The notes beneath the pieces were generated by a model. It was not told the origin of the DNA. It ran no database searches and worked only from the letters and a program-made list of their open reading frames with translations. A DNA stretch of 18,548 bases from an uncultured Collinsella sp. GTDB taxonomy: Bacteria; Actinomycetota; Coriobacteriia; Coriobacteriales; Coriobacteriaceae. Of the stretch, positions 6,367-14,304 are shown one piece after another. Every line of letters begins with the position of its first letter. The first letter of the stretch is position 1. The stretch spans positions 1 through 18,548 of the forward strand of contig CABUJL010000028.1 of assembly GCA_902491915.1 (NCBI GenBank), written 5' to 3'. The position numbers were made by a program, and so were the translations under genes.

Positions 6367-6721
6367 TCGAATCACCTTGCCTCATGTGTAACTTGTCTAT
6401 CCTACATAAAAAGATGCACGACACATGGGTATGTGCGCCAAAAGCCTGACAAATGGTATGAACGTTGCCGCGCCGCGCGCCAAGCGTCACGGCAACAGGT
6501 ATTCAAAAGCAGGCAAGATGAAAGCGTCCAAGACGAATGACGTCTCTCGCCGTTCGTCCCAAAAACGGCGCCGCTCGTTTTGCAGTTCTGCCTTCGGTCG
6601 AGCCACAAGTGGCGCTGCCGTGCCAAGGCCGTATCTTAAAGCCACGAAATAAAAGCGCGCGGCAAAACAGACCGCGCAAGGGGTGACGTCAAGGGGCGTC
6701 AAAAAGGAAAGGAGGGGAACA
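6367..6721. other. Intergenic gap between divergent peptidase and permease genes
   Basis: Must hold promoters for both divergent genes, but I see no convincing hexamer pair. Visible: a 7-bp inverted repeat CGCCGTT / AACGGCG (6548-6554 with 6564-6570) followed by a short TTTT; a GCGCGG / CCGCGC hairpin near 6656-6676; and CGTCAA repeated 10 nt apart (6687 and 6697) just before the permease ribosome binding site. A 75-codon basic frame from 6425 lacks a ribosome binding site and is probably spurious. Confidence 0.6.
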
Positions 6722-8173
6722 ATGGCGGACAAGAACGCAGAAGTTGCAGTCGAGGATAACGGCGGCATGAAGAAAACGCTTTCACTCTGGAACTTCTTCA
6801 CCATCGGCTTTGGTGCCATCATCGGTACCGGTTGGGTTCTGCAGGTCGGCGACTGGATGGTCGTGGGCGGCGGTCCCGTTCCCGCTATGATCGCATTCCT
6901 CTTGGGTGCAATCTTCCTCGTGCCCGTCGGAGCTGTTTTCGGTGAGCTCACGGCTGCCATTCCCATCTCGGGCGGCATCGTCGAGTATGTCGATCGTAGC
7001 TTTGGCCGTACGCTGAGCTACATCACCGGATGGCTTTTGGCTCTGGGCAATGGCATCCTGTGCCCGTGGGAGGCCATCGCCATCTCGACCCTCGTGTCCG
7101 AGATGTTCGGCAGCCTGCCCGGCCTTGAGTGGCTGCGCGCCGTCAAGCTCTACACCATCCTGGGGGCCGACGTTTACCTGTTCCCGACGCTGATCGCGCT
7201 CGGCTTTGCAGTCTACGTCATCTTCCTCAACTTCCGCGGCGCCAGCTCGGCCGCCAAGCTCCAGGCCTTCCTGACCAAGGCCCTGCTCTGCGGCATGCTG
7301 CTCGCCATGGGCGTCTCGCTGTTCACCGGCTCGCCGGACAATGCCATGCCTGTGTTCTCCCAGGTCACCGGCGCTGGTGGCGGCAAGGCCGCTACCGAGA
7401 GCACCAGCCTGTTTGCCGGCATCGTGTCGGTCCTGGTTCTGACTCCGTTCTTCTACGCCGGCTTCGACACCATTCCCCAGCAGGCTGAGGAAGCAGCCGA
7501 GGGCCTCAACTGGAACAAGTTCGGCAAAATCATCTCCCTGGCCCTGCTGGCCGCCGGCGGCTTCTACATGGTCTGTATCTACTCGTTCGGCACCATCCTC
7601 GACTGGCATGAGTTCGTTAAGAGCCCGGTTCCCGCGCTCGCCTGCCTCAAGGGCATCAACATGCTCCTGTACCTGGCCATGCTCGTCATCGCCACGCTTG
7701 GACCCATGGGTCCGATGAACTCCTTCTACGGCGCCACGAGCCGCATCATGCTCGCCATGGGCCGCAAGGGCCAGCTGCCCGAGCAGTTCGCCGAGGTCGA
7801 CCCCAAGTCCGGCGCTCCCAAGCTCGCCTGCGTCGTTCTGGGCGTCATCACCGTCGTCGGACCGTTTTTGGGCAAGAACATGCTCATCCCTCTGACCAAC
7901 GTGTCGGCTCTCGCCTTCATCTTCTCCTGCGGCATGGTCGCCCTCGCTTGCCTGCGCATGCGCTTCACCGAGCCCGACCTGCCTCGTCCCTACGAGGTGC
8001 CCGGCGGCAAGTTTGGCATCTCCCTCGCCATCTGTGCCTGTGCCATCATCATCGGCCTGCTCGTGATTCCGTTCTCTCCCGCCTCCCTCAACATGGTGGA
8101 GTGGAGCATCGTGATCGGCTGGCTGGCCGTCGGCCTGGCTCTCATGGCCTTCACCAATTCCCGCAAAAAGTAA
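6722..8173 (+). CDS. APC-superfamily amino acid permease
   Basis: Integral membrane transporter of about 12 hydrophobic segments and 483 residues, the usual size for the amino acid-polyamine-organocation superfamily. The diagnostic first helix reads FTIGFGAIIGTGWVL (about 26-40), the broken-helix substrate and cation site of this fold. PISGGIVEYVDRSFG (about 92-106) matches the conserved loop after helix 2, and FFYAGFDTIPQQAEEA (about 250-265) the helix-6 region. Substrate cannot be read from sequence; amino acids or related amines are expected. The ATG at 6722 has an excellent GGAGGGG 4 nt upstream; an earlier in-frame start at 6683 lacks one. The amidohydrolase 131 nt downstream on the same strand, with no T-tailed terminator between, suggests shared transcription and a linked import-then-hydrolyse role. 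Confidence 0.93.
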   Translation: MADKNAEVAVEDNGGMKKTLSLWNFFTIGFGAIIGTGWVLQVGDWMVVGGGPVPAMIAFLLGAIFLVPVGAVFGELTAAIPISGGIVEYVDRSFGRTLSYITGWLLALGNGILCPWEAIAISTLVSEMFGSLPGLEWLRAVKLYTILGADVYLFPTLIALGFAVYVIFLNFRGASSAAKLQAFLTKALLCGMLLAMGVSLFTGSPDNAMPVFSQVTGAGGGKAATESTSLFAGIVSVLVLTPFFYAGFDTIPQQAEEAAEGLNWNKFGKIISLALLAAGGFYMVCIYSFGTILDWHEFVKSPVPALACLKGINMLLYLAMLVIATLGPMGPMNSFYGATSRIMLAMGRKGQLPEQFAEVDPKSGAPKLACVVLGVITVVGPFLGKNMLIPLTNVSALAFIFSCGMVALACLRMRFTEPDLPRPYEVPGGKFGISLAICACAIIIGLLVIPFSPASLNMVEWSIVIGWLAVGLALMAFTNSRKK

Positions 8174-8193
8174 CGTCGAGCCGGGGCGGATCA

Positions 8194-8222
8194 GGTGCGC
8201 GGGACCCTCTCTTCCGCGCACC
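8194..8222 (+). other. Intergenic hairpin between permease and amidohydrolase genes
   Basis: GGTGCGCGG (8194-8202) pairs with CCGCGCACC (8214-8222), plus one G-U and one A-U pair, around a 7-nt loop. No T-tract follows, so it is more likely an RNA-processing or stabilising hairpin than a terminator. It may set different expression levels for the two genes. Confidence 0.5.
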
Positions 8223-8304
8223 GAACCCGGCACCACTTGGGTAGCTTTGTGAGGCCTTAACCCAACGCGGCCTCGCCCACTATATGGATCCATAAGGAGG
8301 AACC

Positions 8305-9582
8305 ATGTCCACTAAGTATGCAATCGTTGGCGGCAAGCTCATCGACGGTACCGGTGCCGAGCCGGTCGAGAACTCCCTCGTTCTCGTCGACGACAACGGC
8401 AAGATCGAGTACGCCGGCGCCATGCAGGACCTTCCCGAGGGCGTTGAGGTCATCGACGCCGCCGGCAAGACCGTCCTTCCCGGCCTGATCGACACCCACC
8501 TGCACTTCTCGGGCAACTTGACCGACGATGACACCGACTGGGTCATGCAGCCGCTCCTCGAGAAGCAGGCCGTCGCCGTCAAGCAGGCCTACGACTGCCT
8601 CACCCACGGCCTCACCACCGTCTGCGAGATCGGCCGCTTTGGTATCCAGATTCGCGACTGCATCGACAAGGGCGTCTTCAAGGGCCCGCGCGTTCTGGCC
8701 ACCGGTCTGGGCTTCTGCCGTGTTGCCGGTCACGGTGACTCCCACCACTGCACCCAGGAGCTCAACAAGGAATCCCACCCCTGGGGCGACCAGGTCGATG
8801 GTCCTTGGGATCTGCGCAAGGCCGTCCGTCGTCGCCTGCGTGAGAACCCCGATGCCATCAAGATCTGGGCTACCGGTGGCGGCATCTGGCGCTGGGACTC
8901 CGGTCGCGACCAGCACTATTGCTCCGAGGAGATTCAGGCCGTGGTCGAAGAGGCAAAGATGGTCGGTATCCCCGTGTGGAGCCACTGCTACAACAACCAC
9001 GCCGCTGCCTACGATTCCGTTCGCTTTGGCTGCGTGCAGCTGATCCACGGCTTCGATATCGATGAGCGCACCATGGACCTCATGGCCGAGCAGGGCACCT
9101 TCTTCACCCCGACGATCGCCTTCCTGCCCACCTGGTACGCCACCTATCCGCCCGTCTACGTCCCCGAGCTGCACGACAAGTACGAGGGCACCCTGGTCGA
9201 GAAGGAGCTGCAGCGCAACTACGACTGCCTGCGCGAGGCCAAGAAGCGCGGCGTCGTCATGACGATCGGCTCCGACTCCTTCTCCTTCGTCACCCCGTAC
9301 GGTACCTGCTCCATCGAGGAGATGTACGAGTTCGTCGACAAGATCGGCTTCACCCCGGTCGAGACCATCACCTGCGCCACCCTCAACGGTGCCAAGATGT
9401 GCCACATCGAGGACGAGACCGGTTCCATCGAGGCCGGCAAGTGCGCCGACCTGCTGGTCGTCAACGGTGACGTCGCCGCCGACATCCACGTGCTCAACAC
9501 CGACAACATGGACGTCATCATGAAGGACGGCTGGATTGTCGAGGCCGGTACCTTCGGCGAGGCAAACAAGTACAGCGCCTAA
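8305..9582 (+). CDS. Metal-dependent amidohydrolase (prolidase/imidazolonepropionase-related)
   Basis: 425 residues, a complete cytoplasmic TIM-barrel hydrolase flanked by the usual small beta-sandwich (VVGGKLIDGTG-like start, SIEAGKCADLLVV and DVIMKDGWIV near the end). Metal and catalytic residues are visible: DTHLH (His65, His67), a probable carboxylated Lys186 in AIKIWATGGG, SHCYNNH (His227), LIHGFDI (His248) and GSDSFSF (Asp324). The AGHGDSHH segment (141-148) matches a loop common in the branch that includes Xaa-Pro dipeptidase-like carboxypeptidases. The likely reaction is hydrolysis of an amide, cyclic amide or N-acyl/dipeptide bond; the exact substrate is not decided by sequence. AAGGAGG lies 5 nt before the ATG. 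It sits between an amino acid permease and a LytS/LytT pair. Confidence 0.93.
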   Translation: MSTKYAIVGGKLIDGTGAEPVENSLVLVDDNGKIEYAGAMQDLPEGVEVIDAAGKTVLPGLIDTHLHFSGNLTDDDTDWVMQPLLEKQAVAVKQAYDCLTHGLTTVCEIGRFGIQIRDCIDKGVFKGPRVLATGLGFCRVAGHGDSHHCTQELNKESHPWGDQVDGPWDLRKAVRRRLRENPDAIKIWATGGGIWRWDSGRDQHYCSEEIQAVVEEAKMVGIPVWSHCYNNHAAAYDSVRFGCVQLIHGFDIDERTMDLMAEQGTFFTPTIAFLPTWYATYPPVYVPELHDKYEGTLVEKELQRNYDCLREAKKRGVVMTIGSDSFSFVTPYGTCSIEEMYEFVDKIGFTPVETITCATLNGAKMCHIEDETGSIEAGKCADLLVVNGDVAADIHVLNTDNMDVIMKDGWIVEAGTFGEANKYSA

Positions 9583-9623
9583 GCTACCGTTCATCGATGG
9601 CTTGATGTAAAACACAGTATTTG

Positions 9624-9638
9624 ATTGCATAATGCAAT
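9624..9638 (+). promoter_or_regulatory. Dyad overlapping a candidate -10 upstream of the first LytS-type gene
   Basis: ATTGCAT-A-ATGCAAT is a perfect 7-bp inverted repeat with a 1-nt centre. CATAAT (9628-9633) inside it resembles a -10; TTGATG at 9602-9607 is a poor -35, being 20 nt away. A regulator bound here would block RNA polymerase. Transcription would start at about 9640, right at the next hairpin. Confidence 0.45.
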
Positions 9639-9640
9639 GG

Positions 9641-9667
9641 AGAGGGTCGCTTGCGGCCCTCTTTATT
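9641..9667 (+). terminator. Rho-independent terminator between amidohydrolase and LytS-type gene
   Basis: AGAGGGTCG (9641-9649) pairs with CGGCCCTCT (9654-9662), one wobble, loop CTTG, then TTTATT. It may simply end the permease-amidohydrolase transcript. It also lies only 34 nt before the kinase start, so the kinase must be read through it or expressed from within a very small space. Confidence 0.75.
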
Positions 9668-9700
9668 GCTATGGGGTGCGTCAGTAAGAAGGGGATGACA

Positions 9701-11086
9701 GTGGATCTCAATAGGCTGATTCTGGGCAAGAGCTACAACTCTACCAAGGTCTTTCGTACCGCTCAGCATGTGGTTCAAGCCATCTTGCTCGGTATTGTCG
9801 TTCCACTGCTTATCCTGCTGCTCATCTGGGATCTAACCGATAATCCCAATCCCGTTCCGGCCGTTGTCGTCATTGCCGGCTTGGTCATGCTGTGCTTCTT
9901 CTTCTCGTACGTCTTTGTCGTTCCCGACGACCTCACATCGAGCGCAACCGACCGCACGCTCGCCATCGCATCAAAAATATTCGCCTACACGTCGCGCGGC
10001 CTTACGCCCGAAGCTGCTCTGGGCGCCTCTAAGATCATCCTGTCCGAAACTATCGCCTCTGCCATCTGCTTTACCGACGGCAAGCAGGTGTTGGCGAGCT
10101 GGGGCGAGGACTCGGCAAAATGCCCCGCGGGCACCCCGGTGGTACTGCGGACTACGCTCAATGTGATTAACAGCGGTGAGCAAAGCGTGTTCTCGCGCGA
10201 TGCCTCGACCGAGACGGGTGGCTACTTTCCGCGCCTGCGCGCCGGTATTGTCGCACCGCTTACCGTGCGCGGGCATTGCGTGGGCACGCTCGAGCTGTAT
10301 TATCCCCGTCTGAGCAGCATCGATATGCGCCAGACGGCGCTTGCCTCGGGCTTTGCCGACCTCATTTCCACGCAGCTTGCAAGCTTTGAGCTCGAGCGCC
10401 AGGACGAGCTTACGGCCCGCGTGGAGCTGCGCGCCTTGCAATCGCAGGTCGATCCTCATTTTCTGTTTAACACCATCAGCACCATCGTGTCGCTCGTACG
10501 TACCGAGCCGGACAAGGCCAGGTCGCTGCTGATCGACTTCTCCAACTACTATCGTCAGACGCTTTCTGATTCCGATACGCTCACCACGCTCGAGCACGAG
10601 GTGGAACAGGGCACTCGCTATATCAATCTTATGCAGGCTCGTTATGGCGACGGCCGTCTGCGCGTCTCGGTCGATATCGACTTTGAGGTGCGCGATTGCA
10701 TGGTGCCGCCGTTTATCTTGCAGCCGTTGCTCGAAAACTGCATCAAGCATGCGCAGCGCGAGACCGAGCCGCTTTCTATTCATGTTAGGGCTTTCGAGAC
10801 CGATGACGGTTTGGAGATCATCGTCGAGGACGATGGCATCGGTATGAGCGAAGAGGTCTGCGCGCATCTGTTTGAGCAGCATCGCCGAGAGGAGCCCGAG
10901 AGCATTACCGCCGACGGCTCCGTCAAGCGAGGTTGCGGCCTGGCGCTCTTCAACGTGCTTCAGCGCATCCATTTCTTTTACGGAGAAGATTCCGGCATGC
11001 GCGTGAAGTCCCAGGAGGGCGTGGGAACGCAGGTCATCGTCGAGCTGAACGGCGAGCCGCATGAGCCGGCACCGTTGACGGCGTAG
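9701..11086 (+). CDS. LytS-type sensor histidine kinase (pair 1)
   Basis: 461 residues, membrane-bound. Two hydrophobic segments (about 26-43 and 53-74) replace the large 5TM-LYT sensor of classical LytS. A GAF-like domain (about 85-225) follows, then the His_kinase domain with QVDPHFLFNTIS (phospho-acceptor His253) and an HATPase domain (N-box LLENCIKH 343-350, EDDGIGM 376-382, GCGLALFN 411-418). Canonical members have Asn before PHFLFN; here it is Asp251. Start choice: AGAAGGGG abuts the ATG at 9695 with no spacer but is 6 nt from the GTG at 9701, so GTG is preferred. The cognate LytTR regulator follows after 38 nt. By analogy with BtsS and YpdA, a nutrient signal is possible, but the ligand is unknown. 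Confidence 0.9.
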   Translation: MDLNRLILGKSYNSTKVFRTAQHVVQAILLGIVVPLLILLLIWDLTDNPNPVPAVVVIAGLVMLCFFFSYVFVVPDDLTSSATDRTLAIASKIFAYTSRGLTPEAALGASKIILSETIASAICFTDGKQVLASWGEDSAKCPAGTPVVLRTTLNVINSGEQSVFSRDASTETGGYFPRLRAGIVAPLTVRGHCVGTLELYYPRLSSIDMRQTALASGFADLISTQLASFELERQDELTARVELRALQSQVDPHFLFNTISTIVSLVRTEPDKARSLLIDFSNYYRQTLSDSDTLTTLEHEVEQGTRYINLMQARYGDGRLRVSVDIDFEVRDCMVPPFILQPLLENCIKHAQRETEPLSIHVRAFETDDGLEIIVEDDGIGMSEEVCAHLFEQHRREEPESITADGSVKRGCGLALFNVLQRIHFFYGEDSGMRVKSQEGVGTQVIVELNGEPHEPAPLTA

Positions 11087-11124
11087 CACGCGGTTGGATT
11101 GAGAGAAAAAGAGGGGAAGCACAT

Positions 11125-11859
11125 ATGTCCGAAGGCTGGAACATCTTGGTGGTTGATGACGAGCCTCCCATTAGGGCTGAGCTACGCTATCTGTTGGAAA
11201 AGGATACGCGTGTGGGTCAGATTGCCGAGGCGGGCAATGTCACCGAAGCCGTGGAGTCGATTCTGTCGAACAAGCCCGACGTGTTGTTTTTAGACATTAC
11301 CATGCCTGGTCGCTCGGGAATTGAGCTTGCCGAGACGCTGCAGAACCTAAAGACGCCGCCGGTGGTTGTGTTTGTGACGGCGTTTGCCGAGTTTGCCGCC
11401 GATGCGTATAACCTCGATGCGGTCGACTATGTCGTCAAGCCGGTCGAGGACGCACGCCTGTCAAAGGCACTCGACAAGATCGAGGCAGCCTTGGGTGCCC
11501 GTCGTGTTATCCACGCTCCGCGCCAGCCTTTGCGTCTGACGGTGGACCGCGGGGGCAAAAAGGTGTTCATTCCCGCCGCAGACGTCTGCTACTTTGAGGC
11601 GCGCGCCGATTTTTGCAACGCCATCTGCGCCGAGGGAACGTACCTGATCAATGAGTCGATCTCTTCGCTCGAACGTCGCTTGGGCTCCGAGGGCTTTATT
11701 CGCGTTCATCGCAGCTATCTGGTCAATTTGGAAGACGTGCACAATGTTGAGATCGGCTCCACGGGGTTGATGGAGCTCAGGCTCGACCGCGTGAACTCGA
11801 CGGTACCGGTGTCCCGTCGTCGTGCCGCCGAGGTCAAGTCGCACCTGGGGCTTGCGTAG
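11125..11859 (+). CDS. LytTR-family response regulator (pair 1)
   Basis: 244 residues: a receiver domain (1 to about 122) and a LytTR DNA-binding domain (about 135-240). Receiver residues are intact: acidic pair Asp11-Asp12, phospho-acceptor Asp57 in PDVLFLDITMPG, Thr85 in VVFVTAF, Lys105 in VDYVVKPVE. The LytTR part shows CYFEA-x-ADFCNA, the FIRVHRSYLVNLEDV helix-strand (191-205) and VPVSRRRAAEVK (227-238), the typical DNA-contacting end. It is expected to activate or repress promoters carrying paired 9-bp direct repeats. A GAGGGG ribosome site lies 8 nt before the ATG. It is in one operon with the kinase. A weak 6-bp hairpin follows the stop, so full termination before the next gene is uncertain. 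Confidence 0.93.
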   Translation: MSEGWNILVVDDEPPIRAELRYLLEKDTRVGQIAEAGNVTEAVESILSNKPDVLFLDITMPGRSGIELAETLQNLKTPPVVVFVTAFAEFAADAYNLDAVDYVVKPVEDARLSKALDKIEAALGARRVIHAPRQPLRLTVDRGGKKVFIPAADVCYFEARADFCNAICAEGTYLINESISSLERRLGSEGFIRVHRSYLVNLEDVHNVEIGSTGLMELRLDRVNSTVPVSRRRAAEVKSHLGLA

Positions 11860-11891
11860 ACGGTCTGCATGCCGTCGTTTACCATCGCAGG

Positions 11892-11919
11892 TTTGGCATG
11901 GGCGCGCGGTGGGCATAAT
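11892..11919 (+). promoter_or_regulatory. Candidate promoter of the phospholipase-like gene
   Basis: TTTGGC (11892-11897), a 16-nt spacer and CATAAT (11914-11919), giving a leader of about 26 nt. GGGCATAATGGG resembles GGGGTACGATGAG at about 12947 and GGGTATGATGG at about 14348, so these may be -10 regions of one promoter type. Confidence 0.4.
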
Positions 11920-11951
11920 GGGTGGCATCGAATGAAATCGAAAGGATCATT

Positions 11952-12896
11952 ATGCCCGCGCTTATCACCCATCATCTGTTTGGCGAGGAAAGCATCGACC
12001 GTCTTCCGCAGGGCGTCATCACGTCCGATGAAGAGCGCATTGCCTTTATCTTGGGCAACCAAGGCCCCGACCCGTTTTTCTTTCACATTCTGACACCGCG
12101 TGTTTCCGACTGCACGCTGCTGGCGCAGGTTATGCATCGGTCGCGTATGTCTCGCCAGTTCGCGTGCCTGCGCGACGGCGTGTCGCATCTGCTGCCGCGC
12201 GACGCCAGCTTGGGTCGCGCCTTTGCGCTGGGCCTGCTGTCTCATTACGTGCTCGACCGCAACGCCCACCCCTTTGTCTATGAGCAGCAGTTTGGCATCG
12301 TGGAATCCGACTCAGAGCTTGAGGATTCGAGCAGTCAGGTCCATGCCGTGATCGAGAGCGACCTGGATGTACTGATGCTGCAGCTTAAACGCGATGGCGC
12401 TACGGTCGACGATTACCCGCCGGCGGGCGAGATCGTCACCACCGATCGCATCAATCGCGTGGCCGGCGTGCTGATGAGCTATGTTGCCGGACGCGTGTAT
12501 GGCATTGACATTCCGGCGGGGGAGTACGGTGCTGCCGTTGCCAATATGCAGCGACTTTACCGCGCGATTGAGCCGGCCGGCTCCGCAAAGACGCGCGCGA
12601 TCTCGCTGGTTGAGGGCTTGGTGCACGACTACTCGCTGCTCGACGGCCTTGCCCATCGCGTGACGACGGAGCTGCCCGAGCGCACCGGTAACCTGGGCCA
12701 TCTGACATGGAAGAATCCCTTTACCGACGAGGTCTCGAACGAGAGTTTCCCCGAGGTCTTTGATCGCGCGCTGGTCGATTACGAGTGCACGGTCGCACGT
12801 TTTATCGAGACCGGTGACATGGATGCCGTGACCAGTCACGTCAACTACAGCGGTCGCGTGCTCAATGCCGATGAGGAGTTCGACCGCGAGGAATAG
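11952..12896 (+). CDS. Zinc-dependent phospholipase C-like protein
   Basis: 314 residues resembling the zinc-dependent phospholipase C family (Clostridium alpha-toxin and B. cereus PLC fold). Probable metal ligands are spread as in that family: THH near the start (His7, His8), GPDPFFFH (Asp40, His45), LGLLSHYVLDRNAHPF (His98, Asp102, His106) and HAVIESDLD (His131, Glu135). Unlike the secreted toxins, no signal peptide or lipid-binding C2 domain is present, so this looks like an intracellular member of a group common in Firmicutes and Coriobacteria whose substrate is unproven. GAAAGGA lies 5 nt before the ATG at 11952; an in-frame start 30 nt upstream would absorb the ribosome site and is rejected. 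It sits between a LytTR regulator and an MFS transporter. No toxin role should be assumed. Confidence 0.82.
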   Translation: MPALITHHLFGEESIDRLPQGVITSDEERIAFILGNQGPDPFFFHILTPRVSDCTLLAQVMHRSRMSRQFACLRDGVSHLLPRDASLGRAFALGLLSHYVLDRNAHPFVYEQQFGIVESDSELEDSSSQVHAVIESDLDVLMLQLKRDGATVDDYPPAGEIVTTDRINRVAGVLMSYVAGRVYGIDIPAGEYGAAVANMQRLYRAIEPAGSAKTRAISLVEGLVHDYSLLDGLAHRVTTELPERTGNLGHLTWKNPFTDEVSNESFPEVFDRALVDYECTVARFIETGDMDAVTSHVNYSGRVLNADEEFDREE

Positions 12897-12997
12897 GGCT
12901 CGTGCGTGCCCCTTTGCCGAATCCTTACCGGCGGTTCTGGACAATTGGGGTACGATGAGCTAACTGCATATCGGGCGAATACGAAGGGTCCCTGTCC

Positions 12998-14257
12998 ATG
13001 AAATACACCAAGCTCGAGCGTAACTGGGTTATGTATGATGTGGGCAATTCGGCCCTCGTGCTGCTCAATACCTCGGTGGTGCCCATTTACTTTAACGCCA
13101 TCAATACCGGCGCTTCCTCGGCCGACCTGGTGGTCGCCTGGGGCAATGCGCAGACGATTGCCTCGCTGGTCATCGCCATGCTCATGCCCATTCTGGGCGC
13201 GCTTGCCGACTACGCCGGCAACAAGATCAAGTTCTTCTTGGGCTTCTTCCTCACGGGCCTGGTGCTTTGCCTGGCGCAGGCTATCCCAATGTCCGCCATG
13301 GCATTTTTGACCGTGTACGTGCTGTGCACCATCGGCCTTAACTCTTCTATGACGTTCTACGACGCCATGCTGCCCGACATTACCACCGACGAGCGCATGG
13401 ACGCCGTGTCCAGCTCGGGTTATGCCTGGGGCTACATCGGTTCCACCGTGCCGTTCGTCATCTGCCTGGCGCTCATCATGGGTGGCCCCGCTCTTGGTGT
13501 CCCCACCATGCTGGCAACGCGTCTGTCGTTTATCATCACCGGTGCCTGGTGGCTCATCTTTACCCTGCCGCTCATTCGCACCTATAAGCAAAAGTACGGT
13601 CGCGAGCGCGGTCCCGAGGACACCATCGGCCACATCGTGGGCGGTGTGTTCTCCGAGGTCGGACACACCATGCGCGAGATCGCCCACAACAAGACCGTGC
13701 TGGTCTACATGATCGCGTTCTTCTTCTATATCGACGGTGTGCACACGGTCATTTCCATGGCAACCAGCTACGGATCGGCCTTGGGCATCGATTCGACCCA
13801 GTTGGTCCTGGCGCTGCTCGTCACGCAGTTCGTGGCCTTTCCGTCCGCCATCATCTACGGCAAGCTTGCCGGACGCGTGGGCCCGCTCAACATGATCTTG
13901 GTGGCAGTCGCCGCCTATATGGGCATTGTGCTGTTCGCCGCGTTCTTCCTAAAGACCGCCTTTGAATTCTGGGTGCTTGCCATTATGGTCGGCCTGTTCC
14001 AGGGCGGCGTGCAGGCGCTCAGCCGTAGCTACTTTGGCCGCATTATCCCCAAGGAAAAGTCCAATGAGTACTACGGCTTCTTTGACATCTTCGGTCGTTA
14101 TGCAAGCGTCATGGGCACTTTCCTAGTGTCGGTCGTCACCTCGCTGACCGGCAACCCGTCGCTGGGCGTCCTTTCCATTGGCGTGCTGCTGATCGTTGGC
14201 TTTATGCTGCTGGTCCGCCTGTCCCGCATGACTCGGGCGGCAGAGCATGCCGCATAG
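12998..14257 (+). CDS. MFS transporter, UMF1/Atg22-like family
   Basis: 419 residues and about 12 hydrophobic segments. Family signatures of the UMF1 (vacuole effluxer Atg22-like) branch are clear: NWVMYDVGNSAL at the N-terminus (9-20), SSSGYAWGYIGS in the first half, and GLFQGGVQALSRSYFGRIIPKEKSNEYYGFFDIFGRYASVMG late in the protein (given here as family hallmark positions about 335-376). Bacterial members are poorly characterised; sugar and amino acid export have both been proposed for relatives. AAGGG lies 8 nt before the ATG. The gap from the phospholipase-like gene is 101 nt with no terminator and a possible -10 (TACGAT, 12951-12956) but no good -35, so co-transcription and independent expression are both open. 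Confidence 0.9.
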   Translation: MKYTKLERNWVMYDVGNSALVLLNTSVVPIYFNAINTGASSADLVVAWGNAQTIASLVIAMLMPILGALADYAGNKIKFFLGFFLTGLVLCLAQAIPMSAMAFLTVYVLCTIGLNSSMTFYDAMLPDITTDERMDAVSSSGYAWGYIGSTVPFVICLALIMGGPALGVPTMLATRLSFIITGAWWLIFTLPLIRTYKQKYGRERGPEDTIGHIVGGVFSEVGHTMREIAHNKTVLVYMIAFFFYIDGVHTVISMATSYGSALGIDSTQLVLALLVTQFVAFPSAIIYGKLAGRVGPLNMILVAVAAYMGIVLFAAFFLKTAFEFWVLAIMVGLFQGGVQALSRSYFGRIIPKEKSNEYYGFFDIFGRYASVMGTFLVSVVTSLTGNPSLGVLSIGVLLIVGFMLLVRLSRMTRAAEHAA

Positions 14258-14304
14258 GAGCGAGCGGCTATTGTGCCTGTCCACGGTACTCTTTTGGGGT
14301 TATC

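Noticed and set aside
6425..6652. 75-codon basic plus-strand frame upstream of the permease
   Set aside because: No ribosome site before its ATG, and its composition (Arg, Ser, Lys, Ala) looks random for this GC content; kept only as a remote possibility.
6782..8293. 503-codon minus-strand frame opposite the permease gene
   Set aside because: Glu/Gly/His-rich antisense translation with no family resemblance; the plus strand encodes a clear 12-helix permease with a strong ribosome site.
9586..9594. ACCGTTCAT as a LytTR binding half-site before the first kinase
   Set aside because: It fits the degenerate 9-bp consensus, but no second repeat lies at the required spacing of about 21-22 nt.
8257..9729. 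490-codon open frame on the minus strand across the amidohydrolase gene
   Set aside because: It is the antisense shadow of a high-GC gene: low-complexity Val/Gly/Asp-rich translation, no ribosome site, and the plus strand encodes an intact metalloenzyme.
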